Below are positions 1 through 26,100 of a stretch of 64,000 nucleotides of DNA, in pieces (position 1 is the stretch's first letter; every line of letters begins with the position of its first letter). Under the pieces are notes generated by a model. That model searched no databases, was not told where the DNA came from, and saw only the letters and a program-made list of their open reading frames with translations. The DNA is from Epinephelus fuscoguttatus. Lineage: Eukaryota; Chordata; Actinopteri; Perciformes; Serranidae. The stretch spans positions 25,183,356 through 25,247,355 of the forward strand of contig NC_064760.1 in NCBI RefSeq assembly GCF_011397635.1, written 5' to 3'. The position numbers and the translations under genes are program-made.

Positions 1-421
1 CTGTATGTACACAAACACTCACTACACTTTGTGTTCTCACTGAACCATTATTTTTCTTTGTATACTGGATGTGTAATTGCCTGTTCTCACACACACACGC
101 ACCACAAAACTCAAGTCTGTGATGCAAACTCTTTACATTCTTCCTGCACCAGTATCTGATACACTCTGAAGCACAAGCTGGACTCAGTCATTGTTAAAAA
201 ATGTAAAGCGTTCAGTTCAGAGCGTCGCTGCCACTCTTTAAGACTGGAATCATCCGTAGAGGTCACACTCATGGTATCCTGTACACACAGGAGCACTGGA
301 GGTACAGTGTGTGAGCGCAGCGGTGAGTCTCGCTCCCAGCACTGTTTGTACTCATGTAGTTATGTTTGTTCATCTTGTCAACCCTTTCCCCTCACAGGTG
401 TCCGCGCGGGGAACTGCAGCT

Positions 422-13968
<13,547 letters not shown>

Positions 13969-13977
13969 CCTCAGACT

Positions 13978-14465
13978 CCTGAAACAAACAGAGAAGCAGA
14001 AAGTTACTAATGAAGTATATGGAGGACCGTTAGAGTCAGACGGTTCATCAGTATGAATAAGGCAGCTATGCTATGTTGTACATGTAGCCAGCTAACTTTT
14101 AAGTGGCCTAATATAGCTGGCTTGATGTTTACTCTGACAACCTATTCATATGAATGATTACCAGTCGAAATAAATACACACAAAAAATGATTTATCGTGT
14201 TTTAAACCCCGAACAAGCGCAGTAATCGAGCCAGTGTAACGTTAAGCTAATGTTAGCTTCTTGCTAACGCTAGCTTTAGATGCCGTTGATGCTCAGGAGA
14301 ACCCGGATCTGACCCGACACATCGATGCATTTACTTTGTAATATTGTCAGTATCAATTACACCTAACCAAAATCTTACCGCTTTAAATGTTAGGAGTTTT
14401 ATACTGTTATTTGAATCTGTATGTGGCTGTTGATGTTGCGGCTCCGTGCCTCTAGGAACCGGAAA
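13978..14465 (-). promoter_or_regulatory. rnf20: rnf20 5' noncoding exon and promoter region
   Basis: On the minus strand a donor-like GCG|GTAAGATT ends a short noncoding exon at 14379. Its partner acceptor (GTTTCAG) lies at 13979-13981, ten bases before the rnf20 ATG. Just upstream, around 14455-14465, is an ETS-type CCGGAAAT core, common in TATA-less housekeeping promoters. No TATA box was seen. The transcription start, roughly 14400-14450, is inferred and not visible directly. Confidence 0.5.
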
Positions 14466-15109
14466 TGCAAACAGCTTTACTGGGCCAACCTTCAGATGAC
14501 ACAGCGCCCCCTACCGGCAGGGAGGGAACCACCCACACTGCTCTTCTTCGTTGGAGTTTTACTGCAGCTGGCATCCTTTAAGTTGCTTTGCTGCCTCCCT
14601 CTGGTTTTACTCGTCCACTGTTATCCTGTTCTAGTCTTCCGGTTAGTCCCATTGCTCTCAAAAATATTAATATCCATTTCCTCCCTTCATTGTGTCCCCA
14701 CAAGCACTTCTTTAATCCTGGCCTCCAGTCATCCTGACCTCTGTAAACCTGCAATCATAGCCCTTCTCTCTTCCTCATACTCACACATACCTCATACAAA
14801 CAGGAAGCATCAGTAGAAAAAAATAAAGTACACAGCAGCATTTATCTAAGCATGTAAAAATGAGTAAAGTGTACAAAAACAAAGAGCAAACAGTATTAAA
14901 ACACAAAGCAATATACAGAGGAAGCGTCAAAAGAAGTAATGCTAATGCTAATTTGCACCTGAGTGACTGATAGTAATAAATAGATAGACAGGCAGAGTGG
15001 CAGAATTTACATTATTGCAAACATAAGTGTAGATATTTCGCAGTTTGCATATACAGATACAGATATTGCACATGAGTGATGATTGACTGTCCATGGTTTC
15101 TGTATGTGT

Positions 15110-15500
15110 GGTCTACTGAGGGCAGTGTTGGTTGTGTAGTCTGACAGCAGCAGGAAGGAAGGACCTGCAGTCCCTCTCCTCCAAACACCACTGGTGAAGC
15201 AGCCTTTCACTGAGGGAGCTGCCCAGTGCTGACAGTGTGTCCTGCATGGGGTGGGACATGTTGTCCGTATGTGATAATAGCTCGGGTATCATTCCCCTTT
15301 CACAGGGTCGAGGGAGCATCCCAGGACAGAGCTGGCCATCTTTATCAGTCTGTTGAGTCTCTTCCTGTCAGCTGTCGAGATGCTGCTGCCCCAACAAACC
15401 ACTCCATAGAGGATGTGTGATGCCACCATAGAAGGTCCCCAGGAGTGCGCCCTGTACTCCAAAGGACCTGAGTCTCCTAAGCAGATACAGTCTGCCCTGT
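15110..15500 (-). mobile_element. LINE fragment (C-terminal part of a reverse-transcriptase ORF)
   Basis: Conceptual minus-strand translation gives pieces typical of the C-terminal region of teleost non-LTR retrotransposon proteins, for example ADRKRLN-like text followed by LGSSLSERLLHQWC and SFLPAAVRLHNQHC. It is interrupted by stops and frameshifts, so it is a dead fragment. It lies between rnf20 and aldob. Confidence 0.65.
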
Positions 15501-17780
15501 CCTCTTCTCACATCAAATCAGTACATGCTCCACTGCTTTCTTTAACTCTTTAACTCTGCATATAGACCAGTTCATTGCTGTTCTGTTGCTTGAGTAACAG
15601 CTTGGGTCCATGTTTACTTCCAAGGAAGCTATACGTATCGTTTGTAATTTCTTTGTTAGCTACTGCATTAACAAACATCCCAACAGGAAATACACTTGGA
15701 TTCATAAATCAGTCTATGTTGTCAAGTTTGAAACGGTCTACTGCCCATTATAGATGGCAGATTCATTATATTTAGCATCTACTAATACTTCTCAACTAGA
15801 ATGGACCCATTACCATGGCCCAGATTTACTGCTGAGTTATATTGTGGTGATTTGATGAAAAGCAAAATGCACCATGGGAGCACAATATAAAATAGGCTGC
15901 AATAATTAAGGTTCTGGGACTAGATTTGGACACAGGGTCTTTCTAGGGCCCAAAGATGACATAATAATGCAGTACCCAGTTGATATTGGTGCAAATTCAC
16001 AAACAAATCACAAATAAATACTTGAAATACCGTGCACCAGGGGGTTCTGGGCATTTCCCCCCTCTTGCCCTGTTAGTAATCTATTCCTATCCTAAGTAAA
16101 GAGTGCAGTTTTATGATTTAAATTCACAGGATCCCAAACATTGTGTAACAACCCTGAAAAGCCTGCAGCTAAATCAAGACAGCCATTTGTAATGCTCACA
16201 CTTGGATAATTTCCCTTTAGACTACTGAGACAACTCAGACACGTCCAAATGTTTACAGAAGAGATACTTTGTGTTCCTGCAGGGTTGGATTGCTGCTCCC
16301 ACAGACTTCATAACTCCACAAGAGCTGCAATGCTTGATGCAATTATTGTGCAACTACAACAACACCAGCATTCCTCTGGCGCTGTATTTTTAATTTAGTT
16401 CACATATTTGTGGGTTTAAGCAAACTTGTCAGGACGACATTTAGCACTTTCCTGGCTCTCTTTCTCTCAGTCAGTCAGTCCTTATGTAGCAGATCACGTA
16501 TGTGGCAGAGGCTGACCTCTGATCAGCACTATTAAAGAGTACATTGCACAGTGGGTGCAGAGTCCGAGTTGTGCAAAAGTCATCAAATGTGAGTTACAGA
16601 TCTATGTCAGACTGTCAGTGCAAACACCCCTATCTGCTGTGGTCACTCCTGGACTGGTGATGGCATTACAAACACCCCTGCAAGTCTTTTTGGGCCATTT
16701 TCAGCAATCGATAGGGAAACAGTTGATGCATGACCCGTTTGACAAGTAATGTGACGCATGAGGAAGATAAACATGCACAAGGCAGCATGAAAAAGCAAGT
16801 TTTTCTGATGCAACTGTACGAGCATAAGTAGGCCAAAACTTGGTCCTACAATAGTGTGATTACACTCTAAATCTAAAAGTGAATTTATTATAATCACACA
16901 TCCTAAAATAAAAACTACTAGAAGTTTAACCTGGTGTAGATGTCAAATCACATGGATTAAAATCTAAAAAGTGACATACAAATAATGACAATCCATGTGC
17001 AGGGAGAGAAAAGGGTATACCTAAATAATATAAAAAGAAAAATTCCCACAGTTGAAAGTATATGTCATGATATGTACAGTATATGCTCTGCAGGACTTTG
17101 GAAGATGCCGTTTTCAGTAAACAAGGAAAAAGGGTTACATAAGGTAGGGCCATGATCCGTATCTGATTGTAAAACAAATGTTCTTTTTGAATTGTGTCTT
17201 CAACATTACAGCCTTAGGAGTTCTGCAGGTTATAAATGTTACTGTATATTATATGCACTTTCCTTTTCTTTAAATCTAGATGTGTTCATGAACACATTTG
17301 CTTCATGTCTGGGCCCCTGCTCTCAAGCTTTCCGTAGCTTATCAGGGTGTTCCATTTCACATCTCCATTGTTTCTTATGAGTTGTACACGTGCCTTTTCT
17401 TTATCTGTCTTTGTGAATACATTTTGTGATCTGTGATGCATCTAATTTAATTCTGCCCACCACTCTGGGATTGGAAATCAAGCTGTACCTGTCCTCTGAA
17501 CACTCCTCCAGAATCATGTTGTTCACCAGGACAAAAGAAACAAAGAAACCTGAATTGCAACATTGTAGCAGCCTCCTCCATTACATTTCATCATTTTCCC
17601 AGTGCGTGCACCGAGCAGAAAAAAATGAGGCGGTTTCAGGACTGTGTGTTGCATGCAGAGTTCGACGTTATGGCTTGTTTTAGTCGTCACACAGTGTTCC
17701 TTTCTGGTTTTCACCTCAGATTCTAACATCAGCTTAAAGTCCACAAATGAGCATTGATGCCTTATCATGCAAACACCGCC
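15501..17780. other. Intergenic DNA between rnf20 and aldob
   Basis: No convincing exon is visible on either strand and no RNA gene was recognised. The aldob promoter begins near the right edge. Confidence 0.5.
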
Positions 17781-17789
17781 CCTGTCTGT

Positions 17790-17985
17790 GCGACCCGGCC
17801 AATTGCGTTACAGGCGTTTCACACGCCCTGCCACATCACGAGCACCTCCTCCACAGCGCCAAGCAGACAATAAATACAGCTTAGAGCCTCAGCTTCGGCC
17901 CCTTTAATCAGTCGCTGCCGGGAGGCTGTCCAGGCTGTGTGCCGTTTGTGTTGCCGTCGCTGTTTGATAAAACTCTGTCAAAGTA
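17790..17985 (+). promoter_or_regulatory. aldob: aldob promoter and noncoding exon 1
   Basis: A CCAAT element (GGCCAATTGCG, about 17798-17808) lies about 70 bp before a TATA-like ACAATAAATACAG (17867-17879). Transcription should start near 17900-17910. The noncoding first exon probably ends at about 17982 at TCAAA|GTAAGA. The next acceptor is the TTTTAG just before the ATG at 18706. A noncoding first exon is normal for vertebrate aldolase genes. Confidence 0.65.
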
Positions 17986-18705
17986 AGACTTGTTTTCTAG
18001 TTTCTAGCTTTTGCGTTCTCTTTCAGTCAATGATTTCCACTTGTCTTTTGTGTTTGTCTTGAACCAGTTGCATGGTTTCTGTAAGATTAGTCTGCATCTT
18101 CGGGTTTCCTCGTGTTTCTAATTGTGCAGTAATGGATGTTAAGTTGCATACATGCATTCAAGATGCACGTTTTAACAGTTTGAAGCGGGCTGGAAAAAAA
18201 GGCTGCCAATTAGTAATGCTCAAGTTACGGTTTATTTTTTCTATTTGAAGAGTAGATTTGTTGTAATTTTACTTTGCAAGTGTTGCAGCCTATATGCTGT
18301 CGGCCTGAGGGTTGCCAGTATGCCTCGGGCTTTGTGCAAATACTTGCAGGTAAACACATCCGTGTTCAGTGTGCCTTTTGTGCTCACATATTGCATGTCT
18401 GCAAATTGTGCACGTAATTTTAATTCCAAGCCAGCCTGCATATTATGATATTAATTTGGGGGGGCTTTTGCAGTAAACATTAGGCAACAAGTTAAGGTGA
18501 ACTATGAACTTGTGTCTACGCATCTAAAGTCAGAACTTATCTGCTTGAAGGCCAAAGTTCAACCATGCAAGCCAAATATTTACAGAGGTGGTGCAAGAGA
18601 GACAGGACGTCAGAGGTTCATTGTGTTAGATTGGAAAAAAAGATTACGTCTTCCTCATACTACTTGAAGAGTATTTGTGAAATAACTTGTTTTTCTCCTT
18701 TTAGG

Positions 18706-20645
18706 ATGACCCATCAGTTTCCATCCCTGTCTCCGGAGCAGAAGAAGGAGCTCTCTGACATTGCTCAGAAGATCGTAGCTCCAGGAAAGGGAATCCTGGC
18801 TGCAGATGAGTCGACAGGTGAGCCTCAAGTGCCTAGTTGTTGTTCTGCGACGAGAGGTGACTGCAGAGTGTGTGACTGAAATTATTTCCCTCTTCCGCTT
18901 TTAAGGAACAATGGGAAAACGTCTCCAGAAAATCAACGTGGAGAACAACGAGGAGAACCGTCGCTGCTTCCGCGACCTCCTCTTCTCCTGTGATGCCTCC
19001 ATGTCCAACTGCATAGGTGGGGTCATCTTCTTCCACGAGACACTGTACCAGAAAGCAAACAGCGGCAAGCTCTTCCCCCAAGTCATCAAGGATAAGGGCA
19101 TTGTTGTTGGCATCAAGGTGAGTGGAGGATGAGTCTAGTCGAATGCACTCATCCTCAGGTTGTCCACATGTTGATCCGAAGCTAATGGATGTGTTTTGAT
19201 TTCTTGTTCAGGTGGACAAAGGCACAGCTGGTCTGAATGGAACAGACGGAGAGACCACCACACAAGGTGAAAATGGATTTTATTTTTATTAGCAGCATTA
19301 TCCAGACTGAACAGAACCCTCCCCGCAGCATACCTACACCCTGTTGCTTATTTTTCTACAGGTCTTGATGGGCTGTCGGAGCGCTGTGCCCAGTACAAGA
19401 AGGACGGTTGTGACTTTGCCAAGTGGAGGTGTGTGCTCAAGATCTCAGACGGCTGCCCGTCAGCTCTCGCCATCGCAGAGAACGCCAATGTCCTCGCCAG
19501 ATATGCCAGTATCTGCCAACAGGTGTGTGCGGCCACAGTCTGCACAGAAATTAATTTACTGTGATTTAAAAATATTGGCTGCAAGTAATCCATTTTAAAC
19601 TGACATTTTTGTTCTCCACCAGAATGGCCTGGTGCCTATTGTGGAGCCAGAGATCCTGCCTGACGGAGAGCACGACCTGCAGCGCTGCCAGTACGTCACA
19701 GAAAAGGTTGGTGCATCGTCTTCCGCTTAGTCTGCGAAACCACCAGCAGTAAAGATGGAAAACATATTTAAAAGCATGTGTAGTAATAAATCTGCTTCTT
19801 TATGTTCAGGTTCTGGCTGCTGTGTACAAGGCTCTGTCTGATCACCACGTGTACCTGGAGGGTACTCTGCTGAAGCCCAACATGGTCACTGCCGGACACT
19901 CCTGCGCTAAGAAGTTCACCCCTCAGGAGGTTGCCATGGCCACAGTGACCGCTCTGAGGCGCACTGTCCCTGCCTCTGTGCCTGGTAAGTGTCATAAGAC
20001 CAGCTTTTCCCTTAGCGAACCAATTTAAGAGGAATGAAGAGTTTCTCAGTGGCGTGCTGCTTTCTGTGTCTTTCCAGGCATCTGCTTCCTGTCTGGAGGT
20101 CAGAGTGAGGAGGAGGCCTCCCGCAACCTGAACGCCATCAACCAGGTGCCCCTCCACCGCCCCTGGAAGCTGACCTTCTCATACGGCCGTGCACTCCAGG
20201 CCTCTGCTCTTGCAGCCTGGCAGGGCAAAGCTGCCAACAAGGCGGCTGCACAGGAAGCTTTCTGCACCAGGGCTAAGGTTAGTCTCAAAGGGCATGAAGA
20301 GCTATCACCTAATACTGAACAGACACTAATAAATGATTCCCACTTATCAATACGTAGTTGTGGACTGTGCACAAAACTGGCTGTTAAATCACTCTACCTT
20401 TTGTATTACCCAACTTTATACCGACTGGTAAATGATTGATTCTTAAAAGCTTTCTGGACATGCAGTCTTGCACTAATGTAGCCCAGGCTGATCATTAACG
20501 CTCAGGTTTGACTTTGCCCTAAACTCTTCCCCTCTGTTGCTCTCTCCAGATCAACGGCCTGGCTGCCAAGGGAGAGTACAAGCCCTCCGGCTCAGCTGAC
20601 CAGGCCTCCATGCAGTCTCTGTACACCGCCAGCTACGTCTATTAA
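18706..20645 (+). CDS. aldob: Fructose-bisphosphate aldolase B, spliced
   Basis: Class I aldolase, predicted to cleave fructose-1,6-bisphosphate and fructose-1-phosphate in the cytosol (glycolysis, gluconeogenesis, fructose metabolism). Coding exons are 18706-18817, 18906-19117, 19212-19266, 19362-19522, 19623-19706, 19810-19984, 20078-20277 and 20550-20645. They total 1095 nt, giving 364 aa, the standard family length. Visible hallmarks are the substrate-site LAADEST near the N-terminus, [21 protein letters not shown], the Schiff-base lysine in [23 protein letters not shown] and the catalytic C-terminal tyrosine in [21 protein letters not shown] and [14 protein letters not shown] mark it as type B rather than A or C. 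A polyadenylation signal AATAAA is at about 20799. Its position next to rnf20 agrees with human 9q31. Confidence 0.97.
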
Positions 20646-20829
20646 ATACTGTGAACATTAAAAAAAGAAATGCACATGGACCAAATATGACAAGAAGTGC
20701 CTCTGCTGGATTTCCCTCTTCCCTAGACTGCCAACATCAGGGGAGGACTTCCACTGTAATGTTGAACTACTGTTTGTATACTCAGTGAAATGACTGGAAA
20801 TAAATTAAGCTACCAAAATGTTGCTGGTT

Positions 20830-22292
20830 CCATTGCAGTTTTTTTTGTGGTCTTTGAGAAAGTTGCATTTAAATAATTGTTCCTATAAAATATAGACTTT
20901 CATGCAGTTGAGGTGTCGTAGAGATTTTTCTTAAACTTGGTGAATGGAGAGTGGGAAGTTACTGGATCCCAACATCATCTACATGTCTCGCACATACAGT
21001 AGACAGTTTAATGGTTAAGAAGTAATACATCACTCACTCACAACATCATGGTGACATGAATGTTGTGCATGGCTGTGCAGCTCATGCAAGTTTGCTTCGA
21101 CCTTATAACAATACAGTACACACACAAGTGAAAATCAACAGAACTGAAATCGCATTTGAATCAGTGCTGAGAAGCAAACTCATGTATCTTAATGAAACTT
21201 GGAGGAGTTGTCTGTGAAAAAACAACTAGGGTGGTGCTTACACAACAGTCATGAAGAAATACTGAAATCTTTTGAAAGCAGTGATCTAACTAAAGGTGTT
21301 GCTCCACCACCACCAAATTCAACACAGGACTCAAACACAAGTAGTAGTTCAACATTTTTAGGTCTCTTATCACACCAACAAATTTTCTGGTGCTGATCAG
21401 TTTGGTAACAAAATGTTTATCTGTAAGTCAAAGTATTCATTTATATCTACCTGAAATTTCTATGTCTAACAGAATAACAGGTCTCAGGTGTTCATTTGCT
21501 TTGGTCCCTTTGGTCAGGGACTTATTTTGTCAAAAATTTGCATAATTGCCTAGATGGTTCAAGTTCTCACGGCAGCGTTTACAAGCGGACCAGATCAAAT
21601 ACCTTGTGCATGAAAGCTGCTCTTGATTGGTCAGAATTTCCATGCGGGAAAAATCCAGGAAGTAAACAAAACAGTGAAGAAGAGTACACTTGCAAGATAA
21701 ATGTGACACTTTCTAATGTCACAATGGAGGGACAACTACGCAGGTTGATTTTAGCGCTGGTCATCGTGGACTATATTGCTGTTATTGTTCATTTTAGTCA
21801 AACCATACAGTTTGAAAACGAGGCACGGCTCCAACTAGAAAACAATGTTTTGACTCAGTCTGGATGTTTTGGTGGGCACCCGAGTGCAGCAGGGTGTTCA
21901 CACCTGCCCAAACGAACTGCACTTAGGAGGCAAACGAACTTGAGTTCAATTGAACCGAACCAAACAGGGCAGATGTGAAAGCGCCTTTAGTTTCAGGTGA
22001 TCTTACACAAATGAAAACATAGTTAATTATCATTTCTGCCAATACATCCCCCTAAATCCTACACATTACTCCTTTAACTTGGTATCTTGAACTCTGACAA
22101 ACCTAAAACAAACATCCTGATTAATTATTTGCTGGCTCTCTAATACAGTGTTCAAAGTACTCTTGCAGGTACAAACTTTACTACAGACTGTCGGCTACTT
22201 CTATTCAACAGTGCCAGTTAGTCTATAGTGCACCATGTCTGGGTGGTTCTACTTGTGCAGACAGTGTGTGTTAGTGCAGTCTATGCATATAG

Positions 22293-22331
<39 letters not shown>

Positions 22332-22890
22332 GATCATCAATCTGGGCATCATTTTATTTGATCATTTTATTGTGAATTTAACAAAGACAATATACATTAC
22401 ATTCATTGCACCACATATTACTATAAGCTAAAGCTAAGTCTGTGTTTTTCTTAGGCTCTTCTTATCACAGTAATGTCGACGGACATGCTGAACATTACAG
22501 TGATTCACATTGATTATTCACAGCTGTATGTGGCCATACATATAATGGCCATACCCTGCACATACTGTAATCACAAAGCAGAAACATGATCATGGCATAA
22601 GGGTTAAAGGCTAATAGTACGTACAGTATATAATCAATATTCCCAGTGTTAACTTACATTGTTATGGTTTGCACAGTATTAAGTTTTAGTGAATGCAGTA
22701 GATTTTATTGACAGATATCAGTATCGGCGTGTAAGACCTGTTAACCTCAAAGTACCATAGCTAAGTGTTTACGACTGCATGACCTGTACAATAAGTACAC
22801 ATAAGCCTTGAGAGACTCGTGGTTACTATGTTTTTCTCACATGAGACGACAGGAATCACTTTAATTCTGAAGCAAACTTTACAAAAAGAA
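20830..22890. other. Intergenic DNA with repeat fragments, aldob to the duplication
   Basis: No gene was recognised. The stretch 21490-21985 carries the end of an hAT-like repeat, 22030-22080 resembles the terminal part of the MITE found at 23470-24165, and 22294-22326 is a (GT)n microsatellite. Confidence 0.5.
21490..21985. repeat. hAT-like or related DNA-transposon remnant
   Basis: The right end reads GAACCAAACAGGGCAGATGT followed by GAAAGCGCCTTTAG. Its reverse complement, CTAAAGGCGCTTTCACATCT, is a pattern I associate with teleost DNA-transposon termini. The left end and target duplication were not identified. The 160-codon open frame here looks like no known protein and is probably chance. 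Confidence 0.45.
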
Positions 22891-23138
22891 AATAAATGTG
22901 GTTCAGTAATGCATTTCTTGCTGCAGTTATACTGTCGAGAGAAGCTTAGTGCAGTTGTGCAAAAAAAGAAAGAAAAAAAAAAGAGCTGTGGCTGTCCTAT
23001 TGAGGCTACTGCCTGTAGGTGGTGTAATATTCACATGTGATATACTGGGCACAATGATGACCTGTTTCTTTCACAGGACAGGTATGCTGCAGGAAAACAG
23101 TGTTAGTTCATGTAGAATGATACCTCTAAAGGTTGAGA

Positions 23139-26100
23139 TTAGTTTGATGTTTTGTCACTCCGAGGTGTCGGGATGTGCTGGAAAATAACCTGTTGAATAC
23201 AGAGATGGGACAGGTTAGGGAAGAGGACAGCAAGAAGGCAATAACATGACAGACAGCTATTAAACAACATAATTTATCAGTGGCCCCATTTAGGTTGTTA
23301 ATAGCGACAAAATCTTTGATAATATTGTATTAGAAATTTTATTACCATTATTTTACAACTCTGTTTCTGTTTAATTCTGATTTTGCGATATCCGTCTTAT
23401 GCTGTTTGACTCATTATTAATGCTGCCCTAACCCCAATAAGGCTTTTCTGGGCAAATAAAGATTAAATAAGCACTGTGTAGGATTTAGTGGCATCTAGTG
23501 GTGAAGTTGCAATTTACAACCAACTGTATACCCCTCCACTCTCCCTTTACCTTTCCAAGCATGTGGATGGCAGGACAGAATGTGATGAAATATGCAAAAA
23601 ACTCGCTGCAGAAACATCCGTGGTTATTAGTGAGAATAAACTTTGTAGGATTGTGACACTGGCAAGTAAAATAGTTGGCAGACCACAAAAGCCAGACAGC
23701 TCTTTACAGAAATGACGAGGAAGAAAGCAGGGAGTATCTTGGAAGATACTTCTCACCCTCTTTTTAGCCAGCTTGAAGTCTTGAGCTCTGGGAGGGGCTA
23801 AAGAGTCCCTCTGGCAACCAAAGATGTATTTAAGAGACCCTTCATCCCGAGTGCCATCAATATCCTTAACTCAACAAAGTGACTGATGAGCTTTAAACCA
23901 CAGACAGACACTGAGCTGATTTAAAGTGTTAAGTATTTCTGTAATGAATATGTTTTGTTTGTTTTACTAACTATTTGTCTGCTTATACAAAGTTGTCTTT
24001 TGTGTTTTTGGTGAGCAAAAGACAAATTTCCACCTATGGTGGACAATAAAGATGTATTGTATTGTATGTTATTGTCAGGTGAATATACACTAATGACAAC
24101 ATAATTATGAACATTATATTTGATATCTGCCAATAGATGCCTCTAAATCCTACAGACGGCACCTTTCAACAGAAAAACATTGCAACAGAGAATGCGTATT
24201 TGGATTCAGTTGAAAATAAACTTTGAAAAGGTCCCTAAAACCCTACCTTTCATGTCATTATTTGTGGTTTTCATTTAGTCTTTGTACATTCGTGCCTGCC
24301 CTCTGTAACTTTTTGCTGTTCAAAAACATCTCCCTCCAGAGGCTTAGATTTGAATTACAAACCTTAAGTCTCAGTGTGAAATGCCTGTTTTAGAAGAAGT
24401 GATGGTGTGAAATGTTTTACCTGAGAGTGTGTGGATTTCAGAGCTAAACGTGCGATGGTACTCAAGAAGATGAGAAGGGCCAACACACATAGAGAGGAAG
24501 TGAGCAATATGCTCTCAATACCAGTAAGCTGTCCCTGAAGCAAGAGAAAGTGAAAGTTATTCATACAAATTGAAAATGTGTCCATAGAGCTGAAAACATA
24601 CAGTATATGATGTAACTCACTATTCTGTTTACTGTACTTACATCTCTATACCAGCCCCTGTAGTAGTAAAAGAAAGTATATTCGATCAAGGTGGATATCC
24701 TGTAGCCAACAGAGACAAAGATTCCCAAAAGTGTAACCACATACATGGCCAAAGACACGGTCACCTGGGGAAGGTAAATTCAAAAAGATTAGGTGAGTTA
24801 TTAAAAAAAGAAGGACAGACTGAGCATGAAGCAATAAAGTTAAACACTAAAACTACATCATAAAATGACAGTATACCTACCATCTTCTTGGATGGATGTA
24901 TCTCAGTGTAGATAGACAGGTTCCCACAGACAAGAAACTTCAAAAACAAACAACAAAAAAGATCTTTTTTTTTTTTTTGGTCATTCACCGGCAGTATATT
25001 TGGATGACTTTTATATCCTGGTTTACATTATCATCATGGCAGCTGGAGAAGTAACCAAAGCTCCTCTGTACTGTAGTAGAAGACTTTAAAAATTTAAAGC
25101 TGATTTATGATATAACAAGTTTGTCAAAGCCAAAGTGGAAGTGCCAAAAATTGCAGTTCTTTGAGCAGCCTCTTGAGGCAGGCTCCAGAGTCCAGTCAAC
25201 CCCCATAGACCCCCATGGTAAAAAGCTCAACTTAACATCAGAAATACACATTTACAGCCTTGTATAAAAAATGGTTGACGTATTCTTAGATTTTTTAGTT
25301 TGGCCAATGTCCCGTCCGCTAACATTGACGGGGTGGGATTAATGACATGTACTGCAGCCAGCCACCAGGGGGCGATCAAGATGTTTTTGCTTCACTTTGG
25401 AGAGCTGTCATGTCATCCATCGTTGTTTTACAGTCTATGGTTCTACACTGTTGCACCTGGCACCTGGCATATGATGTCATATCCAGCATCAAATATGACT
25501 GCTTGTAGTTACACGTGTTCAGATAGATGAAGCAGGAGGAAATATGACAATGAAAAGGCCCACTGAAGGAAGTAGAGGACCTGTGGTGTCAAGACACCAC
25601 ATACTCCTGAATGTCAAGGCTAAGGAGACGATAATAGACTAATAGATTCCCACCCGATGACCCCAAAGACATCTTAGTTATCACTGCTCACTGGTCTGTA
25701 TAGTTAAGCCTTGCCATGATAGCTTATAGGGCTTAGGAGGTTATTCACTGAGTGCTGACCCTTTCTCTAGAGCACAAACTTCTTGTGTTTATTTGAATGA
25801 ATAGGAAAGTAAGTACGCCCCCCCCTCTTAATATTAACAGGTCTTCGGTGGAGAAGGTATATACTACCAAGTACCTTGATATCCACATCACCAAGGGCCT
25901 GACCTTGGTGCTGCATCCTGACTCAGTGGTGAGAAAGGCAAGGCAGAGACTGTTTAACCTGAGACGCATGAGGACATTCCAGCTTTCCCCTCAGAGAGCA
26001 AAGAGTGCTTCATTCACCTGAGCAAACTATCGGCGCTGCTCTTACCTATAGGATGTTTACAGCAGATGCTGCAAACATGAGAAGAATGAGTATGTATCCC

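Noticed and set aside
18706-20645. Assignment of the aldolase to type A or C
   Set aside because: [15 protein letters not shown] and the [16 protein letters not shown] region are type B features, and the locus is the RNF20-ALDOB pair.
21496-21978. 160-codon plus-strand ORF
   Set aside because: Overlaps a transposon end, has no recognisable domain and no splice or promoter context.
23488-24133. Identical short ORFs in both duplication units (23488-23715 and 31928-32155)
   Set aside because: They lie inside a MITE; identity reflects recent duplication, not selection.
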